This document shows positions 1-7,929 of a stretch of 64,000 bases of DNA, one piece after another; the first letter of the stretch is position 1; every line of letters begins with the position of its first letter. Origin of the DNA: CAYQOX01 sp964419335 (GTDB lineage Bacteria; Hinthialibacterota; Hinthialibacteria; Hinthialibacterales; Hinthialibacteraceae); NCBI GenBank assembly GCA_964419335.1, contig CAYQOX010000001.1, positions 202,081 through 266,080 of the forward strand, in the 5' to 3' direction. The notes beneath the pieces are model-generated. The model ran no database searches. It was given only the letters and a program-made list of their open reading frames with translations, and was not told where the DNA came from. A program made the position numbers and the translations under genes.

Positions 1-807
1 GAATGTGAGCAAATTATCTCGCTGGTGAAAGAAACTGGGTTGAAATATATGATGGCCGAAACGGTGGTTTACAGCCGAGAGTTTCTTTTTATCAAAGATT
101 TATATGAAAAGGGAGAATTGGGGAAAATTCAATACATGCAAGCCTCTCACCCACAGGATATGGAAGGCTGGCCTGAGTATTGGGAACGCATGATCCCCAT
201 GCACTATGCCACCCATGTTGTCTCTCCTGTGCTTGGTTTGGTCAATGGCCGCGCCGAGTATGTCTCATGCTTCGGTTCAGGTACCATCGATGAGCGCATC
301 GCGAAAAAATCGGGCAATCGTTTTGCGGTGGAATCATGTCATATTAAAATCAAAGATACAGATCTTGCGGCTCACATTTGGCGTTTTCTATTCGATACCG
401 CCCGACAATATCGCGAGTCGTTCGATGTGTATGGCTCAAAGAAAAGTTTTGAATGGTCACTCATTGAGGGCGAGGAACACGTGATCCATACGGCCAAAAA
501 ACCTGAACCAGAAATTCCTGAACGAGTTCAAGTTCCTGATTTTGCCCATAGGCTTCCTGAAGAGATCCGTCCGTTCACCACCACGATCCAGGATGCGGAT
601 CATTTATCGTTCATCCAGGGCGGCGGCCACGGCGGCTCTCATCCTCACCTAGTTCATGAGTTTGTTTCATCGCTTATTCAAGATCGTGAGCCATGGCCGA
701 ATGCTGTTATTAGCGCGAATTGGACATGTGTGGGACTTCTTGCTCATGAATCTGCCATCCAAGGAGGAGAAATTGTATCCCTGCCAGATTTTACTATGGT
801 GGATTGA
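1..807 (+). CDS. Gfo/Idh/MocA family oxidoreductase, C-terminal part (5' cut by window edge)
   Basis: The reading frame is open from the first base, so the start and the N-terminal Rossmann NAD(P)-binding domain lie outside the window. The visible 268 residues begin at the end of the nucleotide-binding domain. They continue with the family's typical step from 'AETVVYSREF' into 'YEKGELGKIQYMQASH', followed by the alpha/beta substrate domain with a conserved-looking HYATHV segment. Members of this family oxidise or reduce sugars and related polyols with NAD(P). The substrate cannot be read from this fragment. Two further family members occur in the window at 4727 and 40424; both carry Tat signals, but whether this copy does cannot be seen. 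Confidence 0.85.
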   Translation, partial: ECEQIISLVKETGLKYMMAETVVYSREFLFIKDLYEKGELGKIQYMQASHPQDMEGWPEYWERMIPMHYATHVVSPVLGLVNGRAEYVSCFGSGTIDERIAKKSGNRFAVESCHIKIKDTDLAAHIWRFLFDTARQYRESFDVYGSKKSFEWSLIEGEEHVIHTAKKPEPEIPERVQVPDFAHRLPEEIRPFTTTIQDADHLSFIQGGGHGGSHPHLVHEFVSSLIQDREPWPNAVISANWTCVGLLAHESAIQGGEIVSLPDFTMVD

Positions 808-857
808 AATAAGAGATTCATTTTTTACAGCTGCAAGAAGAAGGTGACTAGGGGGAA

Positions 858-1040
858 TTAGGAATCATCGAGTTGATCCAGGGTAAAGAAACGAGAACTG
901 GCGACATATTTTTTTTCCCCTCGCCGGGTAATGGTGAACCACACCATGAATTTTTTAAATCCCTCGGCGAAGGGACCAAACCGGCCTACAGTAATCATAA
1001 AAAACCGAAGTGCGATGAGTTTTGTCGTCGTCATACGCAT
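858..1040 (-). CDS. small conserved-looking hypothetical protein, 60 aa
   Basis: I do not recognise this 60-residue protein. It is basic at the N-terminus (MRMTTTKLIALRFFMITVGR), has a hydrophobic centre and ends in SSRFFTLDQLDDS. The case for a real gene is its ribosome binding site: AAGGAG lies 10 bases before the ATG and overlaps the TAA stop of the preceding gmd gene, leaving 14 bases between the two genes. It is therefore probably translated from the gmd transcript. One weakly hydrophobic segment could sit in or on the membrane. No function is inferred beyond an association with the gmd transcript. Confidence 0.65.
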   Translation of the reverse strand: MRMTTTKLIALRFFMITVGRFGPFAEGFKKFMVWFTITRRGEKKYVASSRFFTLDQLDDS

Positions 1041-1054
1041 AAGAAATTCGCTCC

Positions 1055-2032
1055 TTAAGATTCTTTTAACAATTTCAAATCGGCTTCGACCATCATTTGA
1101 ACCAAGCCTTCGAAGCCAATCGTGGGTTCCCAGCCTAATTGATTTTTGGCTTTGCTATAATCGCCGCAGAGAAGGTTGACTTCGGAAGGACGTATGAGTT
1201 TTTCGTCGATTTCAACGTGGTTTTCCCAATTCAAGCCCACATGATCGAAGGCCAGTTGGATGAATTCCTTAACGGAATGAGTTTCGCCCGTGGCAATCAC
1301 ATAATCATCAGGGGGCTCTTGCTGCAGCATGAGCCACATGGCTTTCACATATTCTCCGGCAAAGCCCCAATCGCGTTTGGCTTCTAAGTTACCCAAAGGA
1401 AGTTTCTCTTGCTTACCCAGTTTAATGCGGGCTACGCTGCTGGTGATTTTCCGGGTAACAAACTCAAAACCACGCCGTGGACTTTCATGGTTGAAAAGAA
1501 TTCCAGAAGAAGCATAAATTCCATAAGCTTCACGATAATTGCGGGTAAGGTCGAAGCCGGCTACTTTGGAAATCCCGTAAGCCGAGCGGGGATGAAACGG
1601 AGTTTCTTCATTTTGTGGAGAATGTTTCACCTTGCCGAACATTTCGCTGGAACCTGCGAAGTAAAAACGGCATGCCGGTGTGGTTTCTTTTACTGAAGAT
1701 AAGACATGATGGGTTCCATTAATATTGGTGTTGATCGTAGAAAATTCATCCTCAAAGGAATAACTGACGAAGCTTTGGGCCGCGAGATGATAGCATTCAT
1801 CCGGTTGTATCGTCTGTAGAAGTTTAAAAATGCTGGCGTAACTTTCCAAAGAAGCGCCGTGGAGATGAATCTTATCCTGAATATGGCGCAAACGCCATAA
1901 CCGTCGTTCAGGGTCTTCGAAGGCGACACGGCGTACCAAGCCGTGAACTTCATAGCCTTTGTCGAGCAACAGTTCCGCCAAGTAAGAACCGTCTTGTCCT
2001 GTAATACCGGTAATTAGTGCTTTTTTCTTCAC
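1055..2032 (-). CDS. gmd: GDP-mannose 4,6-dehydratase
   Basis: Cytosolic short-chain (extended SDR) enzyme that converts GDP-mannose to GDP-4-keto-6-deoxymannose, the first step toward GDP-fucose, GDP-rhamnose or GDP-perosamine for surface glycans. The N-terminal NADP-binding motif GITGQDGSYLAELLL is the variant typical of Gmd rather than of UDP-sugar epimerases. The catalytic YGISK (YxxxK), the upstream SSEMFG and the substrate-loop NHESPRRG are all present. Its 325 residues are the usual length. It lies 32 bases after pntAA on the same strand and is followed by a 60-aa gene. No fucose synthase (wcaG) or Rmd is adjacent, so the final sugar is unknown. Confidence 0.95.
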   Translation of the reverse strand: MKKKALITGITGQDGSYLAELLLDKGYEVHGLVRRVAFEDPERRLWRLRHIQDKIHLHGASLESYASIFKLLQTIQPDECYHLAAQSFVSYSFEDEFSTINTNINGTHHVLSSVKETTPACRFYFAGSSEMFGKVKHSPQNEETPFHPRSAYGISKVAGFDLTRNYREAYGIYASSGILFNHESPRRGFEFVTRKITSSVARIKLGKQEKLPLGNLEAKRDWGFAGEYVKAMWLMLQQEPPDDYVIATGETHSVKEFIQLAFDHVGLNWENHVEIDEKLIRPSEVNLLCGDYSKAKNQLGWEPTIGFEGLVQMMVEADLKLLKES

Positions 2033-2064
2033 GTTGAAGTTTGTCCGTTTCTGTTGATGTTTTA

Positions 2065-3234
2065 TTATGATCGTATTTCTTGGATTTGTTCGTTGACGAC
2101 CTCGCCATTATAAGTCACTAGAGTCCCTTGGGTGATTTCATCTTCTGTGTCTATTTTTATTTGTCCCTCTTGGATTAGATGTTTGAGAAAGGTGGTGATG
2201 TTTTTGCCATACATGCGGCTGGCATGATAGGGGATGGTAGAGGCGAGATTTTCCGGCCCCATGATGATGACCCCGTTTTCATTCACCGTTTCTCCTAATT
2301 GGGTCAATTCACAATTCCCACCACGTTCGGCGGCTAAATCAAGGATCACCGAACCTGGAGCCATTTCGGCAACCATTTCTTTCGTGATGAGGATCGGGGC
2401 TTTTTTCCCGGGGATGGCGGCGGTAGTGATTACGACATCGATCTCCTTCATGATGCGGGACATCATTTCACGCTGTTTGCGGTAAAACTCTTCATCAAGT
2501 TCCTTAGCATAGCCGCCCTTGTCTTCGGTTTCTTGGGGGTCCAGTTCTAATTCTACAAATTTTCCCCCAACGCTTTCTACTTGTTCTTTCACAGCTGGCC
2601 GAACATCATAGGCCTGAACCACAGCCCCTAACCGCTTTGAGGTCGCGATTGCTTGTAATCCCGCAACCCCGGCGCCAATGACAAATACTTTGGCGGGAGC
2701 AATGGTACCCGCGGCAGTCATCATCATCGGAAACATTTTATGCAGGGCATTCGCCGCGAGCAGCACAGCTTTATATCCCGCAATGGTGGCCATGGAAGAA
2801 AGCGTGTCCATACTTTGTGCTCGAGTGATTCGGGGCATTAATTCCATAGCAAAGGCAGTAACACCTTTTTCGGCGAGTTTTTTCGACGGATCGGGATTAT
2901 TCAAAGGATCTAAATGCCCTATGATGATTTGATCCTTCCATATAAATTCCAGATCCTTTTCTCCTTCGTGCGGGTTCGCTCCTAAACCTCGCACTTGGAG
3001 AATAACATTACAGTTCTTAAATAATTTTTCCCGAGTGGAAACGATTTTAGTTTGATGTTTTTCGTATTCAGAATTGGGAAAACCGGCTTTCTCTCCTGCG
3101 CCGGATTCAATCCAAACTTCAACTCCCTCTTTTTGGAAGGTATTCACATTTTCGGGGGTCAGAGCGACCCGATTCTCACCTGGAAATGTCTCAATCGGAA
3201 CTCCTATGCGAATGGGGTTATCTTGATTATTCAT
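2065..3234 (-). CDS. pntAA: NAD(P) transhydrogenase subunit alpha part 1 (soluble NAD-binding domain I)
   Basis: Hydrophilic domain I of proton-translocating transhydrogenase, which binds NAD(H) and couples hydride transfer to NADP with proton movement. Diagnostic stretches are MPRITRAQSMDTLSSMA and the Rossmann motif VIGAGVAGLQAIATSKRLGA followed by VQAYDVRP. At 389 residues it matches the split subunit of Rhodospirillum and similar bacteria and lacks the membrane helices of the fused E. coli PntA. The partners expected next to it, pntAB (small membrane subunit) and pntB, are absent: the downstream gene is gmd and nothing lies upstream for over 200 bases. Alanine dehydrogenase is a related alternative, but the PntA-type motifs argue against it. 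Confidence 0.9.
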   Translation of the reverse strand: MNNQDNPIRIGVPIETFPGENRVALTPENVNTFQKEGVEVWIESGAGEKAGFPNSEYEKHQTKIVSTREKLFKNCNVILQVRGLGANPHEGEKDLEFIWKDQIIIGHLDPLNNPDPSKKLAEKGVTAFAMELMPRITRAQSMDTLSSMATIAGYKAVLLAANALHKMFPMMMTAAGTIAPAKVFVIGAGVAGLQAIATSKRLGAVVQAYDVRPAVKEQVESVGGKFVELELDPQETEDKGGYAKELDEEFYRKQREMMSRIMKEIDVVITTAAIPGKKAPILITKEMVAEMAPGSVILDLAAERGGNCELTQLGETVNENGVIIMGPENLASTIPYHASRMYGKNITTFLKHLIQEGQIKIDTEDEITQGTLVTYNGEVVNEQIQEIRS

Positions 3235-3400
3235 TATTTATTACCTCCCCAGGTGAAGATCTGTTAAGCCACGTTTGGCGGTTTATTGTGATAAGTTCGT
3301 TAAGATGTAGTATAAATGAATGTGTTTTCAAGATTCTAATGATAATTAAAAGGCTTTTCAACGACCAGAGCGGGTTAGATTGTATTTTGCCCTACATCAT

Positions 3401-3426
3401 AAAAAAGCAGGTGGGGCACACCTGCT
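3401..3426 (-). terminator. rho-independent terminator of the pterin dehydratase gene
   Basis: Read on the minus strand, an 8-bp perfect stem (AGCAGGTG with CACCTGCT, 5-base loop) runs directly into six T residues. It lies 36 bases beyond the stop codon at 3463 and should end transcription of that gene before pntAA. Confidence 0.85.
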
Positions 3427-3462
3427 CATAAACAAGTAAGAAAGGGGGGAGAGGCCAAGTTT

Positions 3463-3786
3463 TTAGAGATCGTCTAATTTGGCTGCCAACACAAAATCAC
3501 TTTCGGTTAAGCCGTTGATTTTGTGCGTCCAAATCGTGACGTCAACAAGATTATAGTGTACGCAAAAGTCAGGGTGATGGCCTTCTTGTTCAGCGACATC
3601 GGCCATGTTGTTAACGAACTGTATCGCCTCTACGAAATTCTTAAACTTGAATCGCTTATGAATCTTATCGTCGCTTTCGTTCCACCCCTCGACTTGCTGT
3701 AAATACTTTTGGATGGATTCCTTGTCCAATTTGGGCACTCCGCCCGAGCAGGGCACGCATTTTTTTTCTTTTAATTCCGTCGTCAT
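3463..3786 (-). CDS. phhB: pterin-4-alpha-carbinolamine dehydratase
   Basis: Small cytosolic enzyme (107 aa) that dehydrates 4a-hydroxytetrahydropterin formed by aromatic amino acid hydroxylases; family members can also act on molybdopterin-related or other pterin substrates. The family signature is present as EGHHPDFCVHYNLVDVTIWTH, which holds the catalytic histidines (HHP, the later H and the WTH). An N-terminal CVPCSGG motif, common in bacterial members, is also present. A GGGAG ribosome site precedes the ATG. It is a single-gene unit with its own terminator at 3401-3426. No phenylalanine hydroxylase is nearby. Confidence 0.93.
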   Translation of the reverse strand: MTTELKEKKCVPCSGGVPKLDKESIQKYLQQVEGWNESDDKIHKRFKFKNFVEAIQFVNNMADVAEQEGHHPDFCVHYNLVDVTIWTHKINGLTESDFVLAAKLDDL

Positions 3787-4097
3787 TTTTTTATCACTCC
3801 CTCAAGATTTGAACTTTTTCTTCTCTTATAATGATACATGCTCCTAGGGAAGAAGAAAAATCATAAGAGGGGGAGAGTGGAATCATCGAAAAGAAGGAGA
3901 CGAGCTATAAGTCTCATTATTAGGTTATGGGAAGGCATAAAAGCATTTTTCCAAGGCTGCAATGCGATCGGACTTCACAGGTTTCGCATCAATTTATTAT
4001 TGGAAGAATAGCGGTATTCTATTCCCTTACTTCATTATCCCTGAATTCATGGAAATCTGATTTCTAAAACGAAATGGGTTGATTCTTGTTGTAAGGC
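3787..4097. other. intergenic region between phhB and the rhodanese gene
   Basis: 311 bases without a credible coding frame. It must contain the leftward promoter of the pterin dehydratase gene. The segment around 3822-3850 is AT-rich but no convincing -35/-10 pair stands out. No hairpin followed by a T run is evident after the rhodanese stop at 4098. Confidence 0.4.
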
Positions 4098-4514
4098 TTA
4101 ATATCGGGGGATGCTGGGATCGATTTCGAGAGACCAAGCATCAATGCCGCCAGCCAGATTTTTCGTATTTTGGTAGCCCAGTCCCCACAGTTGGTGCATC
4201 ACCATTTCACTACGCATTCCATGGTGGCAGAACACAATGATTTCGGTGTTGGGATCCTCGCTGATTTCATGATAACGCTGGTGGATTTCATGCATGGGGA
4301 TAGGCTTCGCACCGTCGATCTTAGCGATTGCTTTTTCCTCATCCCTGCGTACATCAAGTAGGATGACGGGTTGGTTGTTGTCTAGTTTCTCTTTGACTTC
4401 GCCTGGAGAAACTTGCGTTTGTGTTTTAGGTTGAGGATCAGGTTCTTTTAATGTGGAAGCGGGTTGTTTTGTTTCGTCTCCATTTTTTACGAAAAAATTT
4501 TTAAGCCACTTCAT
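4098..4514 (-). CDS. rhodanese-like domain protein
   Basis: 138-residue protein with a polar N-terminal linker (residues 9-35, rich in K, Q, P and T) followed by one rhodanese domain. The active-site loop reads FCHHGMRSEM, with the catalytic cysteine near residue 96; this CxxGxRS form carries persulfide in sulfur-transfer proteins and in the C-termini of some MoeB/ThiF proteins. LLDVRRDEE at 52-60 and the closing LAGGIDAW complete the fold. There is no clear signal peptide, although the N-terminus (MKWLKNFFVK) is amphipathic. It is transcribed away from the Gfo/Idh gene at 4727. The sulfur acceptor is unknown. Confidence 0.88.
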   Translation of the reverse strand: MKWLKNFFVKNGDETKQPASTLKEPDPQPKTQTQVSPGEVKEKLDNNQPVILLDVRRDEEKAIAKIDGAKPIPMHEIHQRYHEISEDPNTEIIVFCHHGMRSEMVMHQLWGLGYQNTKNLAGGIDAWSLEIDPSIPRY

Positions 4515-4726
4515 CGATATTATTTAACCTCCAAGGAATGTTTTTGGATACTGTAATTAGATGTGCGATGAAGAAAATGGGATGGAGGAGAAATATCATA
4601 TTTTCAACTTTTGTCTCGACATTAAAACGGAATGAAGCCTTTATTTCGCTTGCTGTTTGCAGAAAAATATGAACAATAGAGAAGAAATGTATTAAACTGA
4701 AATAACTATAGGAAAGAGAAAGGATC

Positions 4727-6001
4727 ATGGTTGACGATATGAATCAAGTTTCTCGCCGTCAATTTGTAAAAAAGAGTGCGCTTGCCTCTGCAGCCGTTAC
4801 ATCGTTTCATGTATTGAACACAAATCAAGCAAGCGCGGCTAAAGAAATCACCGTGGGACTCATTGGATGTGGTGGACGTGGAAAAAGCGCCATCCGTGAA
4901 TGCTTGCGTGCCGCTGAAGGGGTGAAAATTACCGCGGTGGCTGATTTATTTGCGGATCGTGTCGCTCAAGCAAGAAGCATCTTGGAGGACATGGAGAGTC
5001 CTGTGCCTGATAGCCGCAGTTTTACCGGCTGGGATGGGTATAAGAAAGTAATCGACACCGATGTGGATTATGTGATTCTCGATACCCCACCTGTGTTTCG
5101 CCCCATGATGCTGGAAGCCGCGGTCGAAGCCGGTAAGCATGTATTTATGGAAAAACCGGCAGCAGTCGATGCCCCTGGGATTCGGCGCATCATCAAGGCC
5201 GGTGAAGAAGCCAAGGCCAAAGGCCTTTCCATTGCCGCAGGAACCCAGCGCCGCCATCAGGGCGATTATATCGAAACCATCAAGCGTATTCAGGATGGAG
5301 CCATCGGAGAGATTACATGTGCGCGTGCTTTCTGGTGCGGTGGACCGATCGGCTATCGTAAGCGTCAGCCGGATTGGTCTGATGTAGAATATCAGATTCG
5401 CAACTGGTATCACTTCTTATGGCTATCGGGCGATCATATTGTAGAACAGCATGTGCATAATCTGGATGTCATGAACTGGATTATGGATGCGCATCCCGTA
5501 AAAGCTTTTGCCATCGGTGGACGCGCCTGGCAAGAAAAAGGCAATATATGGGATCATCACGCCGTCGATTTCGTTTACGAGAATGGCATTCATATGACCA
5601 GCATGTGTAGACAAAGCCCGGGTGAAACCAACCGTGTGCAAGAAGAAATTCAAGGAACCAAAGGATTCTCCAATTGCCAAAATTACATCGGCGGAGAAAA
5701 GGAATGGAAATACAGCGGAGAGTATCAGAATCCTTATATCCAAGAGCATACAGACCTCATCAACAGCATCCGCGAAGGTGAGCCTATTAATGAGGCTCGC
5801 AACGTGGCCATCAGTACGATGACGGGGATTATGGGGCGTATGGCTGGTTATAGCAATAAAGAACTTACCTGGGATGAGGCGATCAATTCCGATGAATCGC
5901 TCATCATTGATCCTCTCTCCCTGCGCGATTATGAGCCCCGGCCGGTAGCGATTCCCGGCGGTGAGAAATTCACGGGTGAAGAAGGTTGGCAACCGGGTTG
6001 A
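4727..6001 (+). CDS. Tat-exported Gfo/Idh/MocA family oxidoreductase
   Basis: NAD(P)-dependent sugar or inositol-type oxidoreductase probably folded in the cytosol and exported by the Tat system. The N-terminus carries a twin-arginine motif (SRRQFVKK) followed by a short hydrophobic stretch ending near ASA. The Rossmann motif GLIGCGGRGKSA, the EKPAAVD loop after strand 5 and the HVHNLDVMNW substrate-domain helix with probable catalytic histidine follow in order. Its 424 residues are typical of the exported 'myo-inositol dehydrogenase-like' group abundant in Planctomycetes and related phyla. AAAGGA lies a few bases before the chosen ATG; a second in-frame ATG at 4739 is possible. The substrate cannot be predicted. 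Confidence 0.92.
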   Translation: MVDDMNQVSRRQFVKKSALASAAVTSFHVLNTNQASAAKEITVGLIGCGGRGKSAIRECLRAAEGVKITAVADLFADRVAQARSILEDMESPVPDSRSFTGWDGYKKVIDTDVDYVILDTPPVFRPMMLEAAVEAGKHVFMEKPAAVDAPGIRRIIKAGEEAKAKGLSIAAGTQRRHQGDYIETIKRIQDGAIGEITCARAFWCGGPIGYRKRQPDWSDVEYQIRNWYHFLWLSGDHIVEQHVHNLDVMNWIMDAHPVKAFAIGGRAWQEKGNIWDHHAVDFVYENGIHMTSMCRQSPGETNRVQEEIQGTKGFSNCQNYIGGEKEWKYSGEYQNPYIQEHTDLINSIREGEPINEARNVAISTMTGIMGRMAGYSNKELTWDEAINSDESLIIDPLSLRDYEPRPVAIPGGEKFTGEEGWQPG

Positions 6002-6034
6002 TGGTTTCGGTGAATAAAAGAAAGATCGAGCGAG

Positions 6035-6072
6035 AGGCGGAACGTGATTGGTTCCGCCTTCTTACTTTCTGA
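6035..6072 (+). terminator. rho-independent terminator after the Gfo/Idh gene
   Basis: A 9-bp perfect stem (AGGCGGAAC paired with GTTCCGCCT, 7-base loop) is followed by the pyrimidine-rich TCTTACTTTCT. It lies 33 bases after the stop at 6001. Confidence 0.75.
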
Positions 6073-6088
6073 TTGAATATGGATAAAA

Positions 6089-6715
6089 ATGAAATCATCC
6101 AACGTCTTTATACTTGTTGTGGTCATCTGCTTATTCTTTGTGATTGGCGTCTATATTTTTATTAAGCGCGATTGGACTCCGATGCTGCTCGAAGACGCCG
6201 AATATAAAAAGATGCTTCGGTATTGGGAAGAGCAGGTGGAATACTTCGCTGAGTTTTGCAGTGAGGAAGAGCATGTGGGATTATTATATGATCAAGCCTT
6301 GGATGTGCGCACAGTAACTTATACTCCCTTGCCTCAGGGACAAGCGGAACATCGTGTATTTTTGATCCAGTGGTCGCAACTGGCGATCCGCTTTGAAGAT
6401 TGGCCACCGTTATTTATAAACCAAGATTTAGACTTCTACCTTACCTGTTCGACAGTAAAAGCCCCTGAAATCGAAGCCCGTAGGATTGTTTATTATTCCG
6501 TTCACGTCAATGCTGGCTTTCCTTCGGATCCTTTATCCAAACCTCCCTATGAATTACAGGTAAACGAAGAAGGGTTTTACCAAGGGGTTGGATATGAAAA
6601 ACATTTTTACCACCCCAGCAATGGTTTGCGAAGTGAGGGGATCCTCTATCGTGACAGCTACCAAATCGGGTGGCGTAAATCACCTCCCTCTCCAGCAGGA
6701 CGAACAAGCAAGTAG
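6089..6715 (+). CDS. hypothetical protein with N-terminal membrane anchor
   Basis: I do not recognise this 208-residue protein. Residues 7-26 form one strongly hydrophobic helix followed by KRDW, so it is likely a single-pass membrane protein with the rest facing the periplasm. The remainder is rich in aromatic residues (W, Y, F) with alternating beta-like segments. It follows a terminator, so it is the first gene of a new unit. The next gene, also unrecognised, starts 114 bases later. The C-terminal tail (SPPSPAGRTSK) looks disordered. Confidence 0.65.
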   Translation: MKSSNVFILVVVICLFFVIGVYIFIKRDWTPMLLEDAEYKKMLRYWEEQVEYFAEFCSEEEHVGLLYDQALDVRTVTYTPLPQGQAEHRVFLIQWSQLAIRFEDWPPLFINQDLDFYLTCSTVKAPEIEARRIVYYSVHVNAGFPSDPLSKPPYELQVNEEGFYQGVGYEKHFYHPSNGLRSEGILYRDSYQIGWRKSPPSPAGRTSK

Positions 6716-6829
6716 AGAGTGCAGCCGTTTTTTTTTCGCGTCTGGTTTGTTCTCATGCTTTATGCTAACGTATAGGCCGCTTAATATGATCATTATCCGT
6801 ACGAAATCCCAATATAAACGAATGCAGCC

Positions 6830-7900
6830 ATGATGAATGAATTCATACTCTTTCCCTATTTTTATTTTGCCAATGAAGTGTTGCTCCGCCATCAATTATT
6901 GTATGCCACCCGTGTTTTTCGGGTCCATCCTTCTGATCGTCCTCCCCGGGATAGTAAAGGAGTGAAACCGTTCATAAAAAAAATGGAAGAGAACGCTTTT
7001 CTTGAAAATCTCGTTCTTCATGAGAAGGATGATTGGATTTCTCAGCGTTTTGTAACCACCCTAGAACGCGCTTATCGTGAAAATTTGGATGAATACATCC
7101 AATGCATGGGAAAATACGGGAAAGAACGTGCTTCGACCAAAACTTTCCATCTTTGCCGCATTAAAACCTGGCCTGAATTGACCCAGTTCGCGATGGAATT
7201 GGGAACGGCGGTAAAGGATCATTACGATGAATGGTGCTTTGCCACCAGGCAAATGGTTTTAACATTGACCACGTGTCATGCGCTGCAGCGTCAACGTGAA
7301 AAACAACAACTGCGCTGTACCGATGCGCTGGAGTTCGATGAGCTTGCGGTATTGCTGGAAACTTTGCCCTCCGGTTTGCAATCGGACAAGAAAATCACCC
7401 GTGCCGTCTTGGAGTTCCCATATATGGTACCCAAGGGGCATGATACGGCAACCTTGGATGAGTTACAGTCCTGGCGCGAGGCTTTATTGCCCCGCATGGA
7501 TCCATTCTGGGAAGCGCTCCTCGAGTGCGTACAAGAACTCAATCAACTCAAAGATTCTACTTCAATGTCCTCGAAGTTACAGTCATTTCACCAAATTTTG
7601 TCTTCACAGCAACAAGAGATTAAACAAATAATCAAGGACCAAGGGGACTCGAGTCAAACTTTTTATATGCACTATCGTTGGTATCCTCCTCAAGAGAGTG
7701 TTTTGTCAAATAGAGGGATTAAGCCTTTAACGGTATGTAAAGATGTTGCTTTGGGAATAGAACCTCGGCGAGCAGGAGAAGGGGAAATCGATTCTTTATA
7801 TGATTCTCCCGGTTGTCTTATTGCCGCTTTGGAACAGCCCGTCTACGAGCGAGGTTTTGGTCAAAAAATATCACGTTTTTTTCAGAAATTTAGCCCATAA
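6830..7900 (+). CDS. hypothetical protein, 356 aa
   Basis: Not recognised. It is predicted soluble and mostly helical, with a central basic and glutamine-rich part (HALQRQREKQQLRC near residue 150) and a glutamine-rich segment near 260-275. It has no signal peptide or clear membrane span. Seven cysteines and many tryptophans are scattered through it. Two ATGs stand at the start (6830 and 6833) without a good ribosome site, so the start is uncertain. It ends 29 bases before the MBL-dehydrogenase fusion gene on the same strand and may be co-transcribed with it. Long uninterrupted coding with ordinary composition supports a real gene. Confidence 0.65.
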   Translation: MMNEFILFPYFYFANEVLLRHQLLYATRVFRVHPSDRPPRDSKGVKPFIKKMEENAFLENLVLHEKDDWISQRFVTTLERAYRENLDEYIQCMGKYGKERASTKTFHLCRIKTWPELTQFAMELGTAVKDHYDEWCFATRQMVLTLTTCHALQRQREKQQLRCTDALEFDELAVLLETLPSGLQSDKKITRAVLEFPYMVPKGHDTATLDELQSWREALLPRMDPFWEALLECVQELNQLKDSTSMSSKLQSFHQILSSQQQEIKQIIKDQGDSSQTFYMHYRWYPPQESVLSNRGIKPLTVCKDVALGIEPRRAGEGEIDSLYDSPGCLIAALEQPVYERGFGQKISRFFQKFSP

Positions 7901-7929
7901 ATGGGGATATGATCATTGGAGGTTATTCT

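Noticed and set aside
4946..5992. Long minus-strand frames opposite the Gfo/Idh gene
   Set aside because: They are antisense shadows of a well-matched gene and lack ribosome sites.
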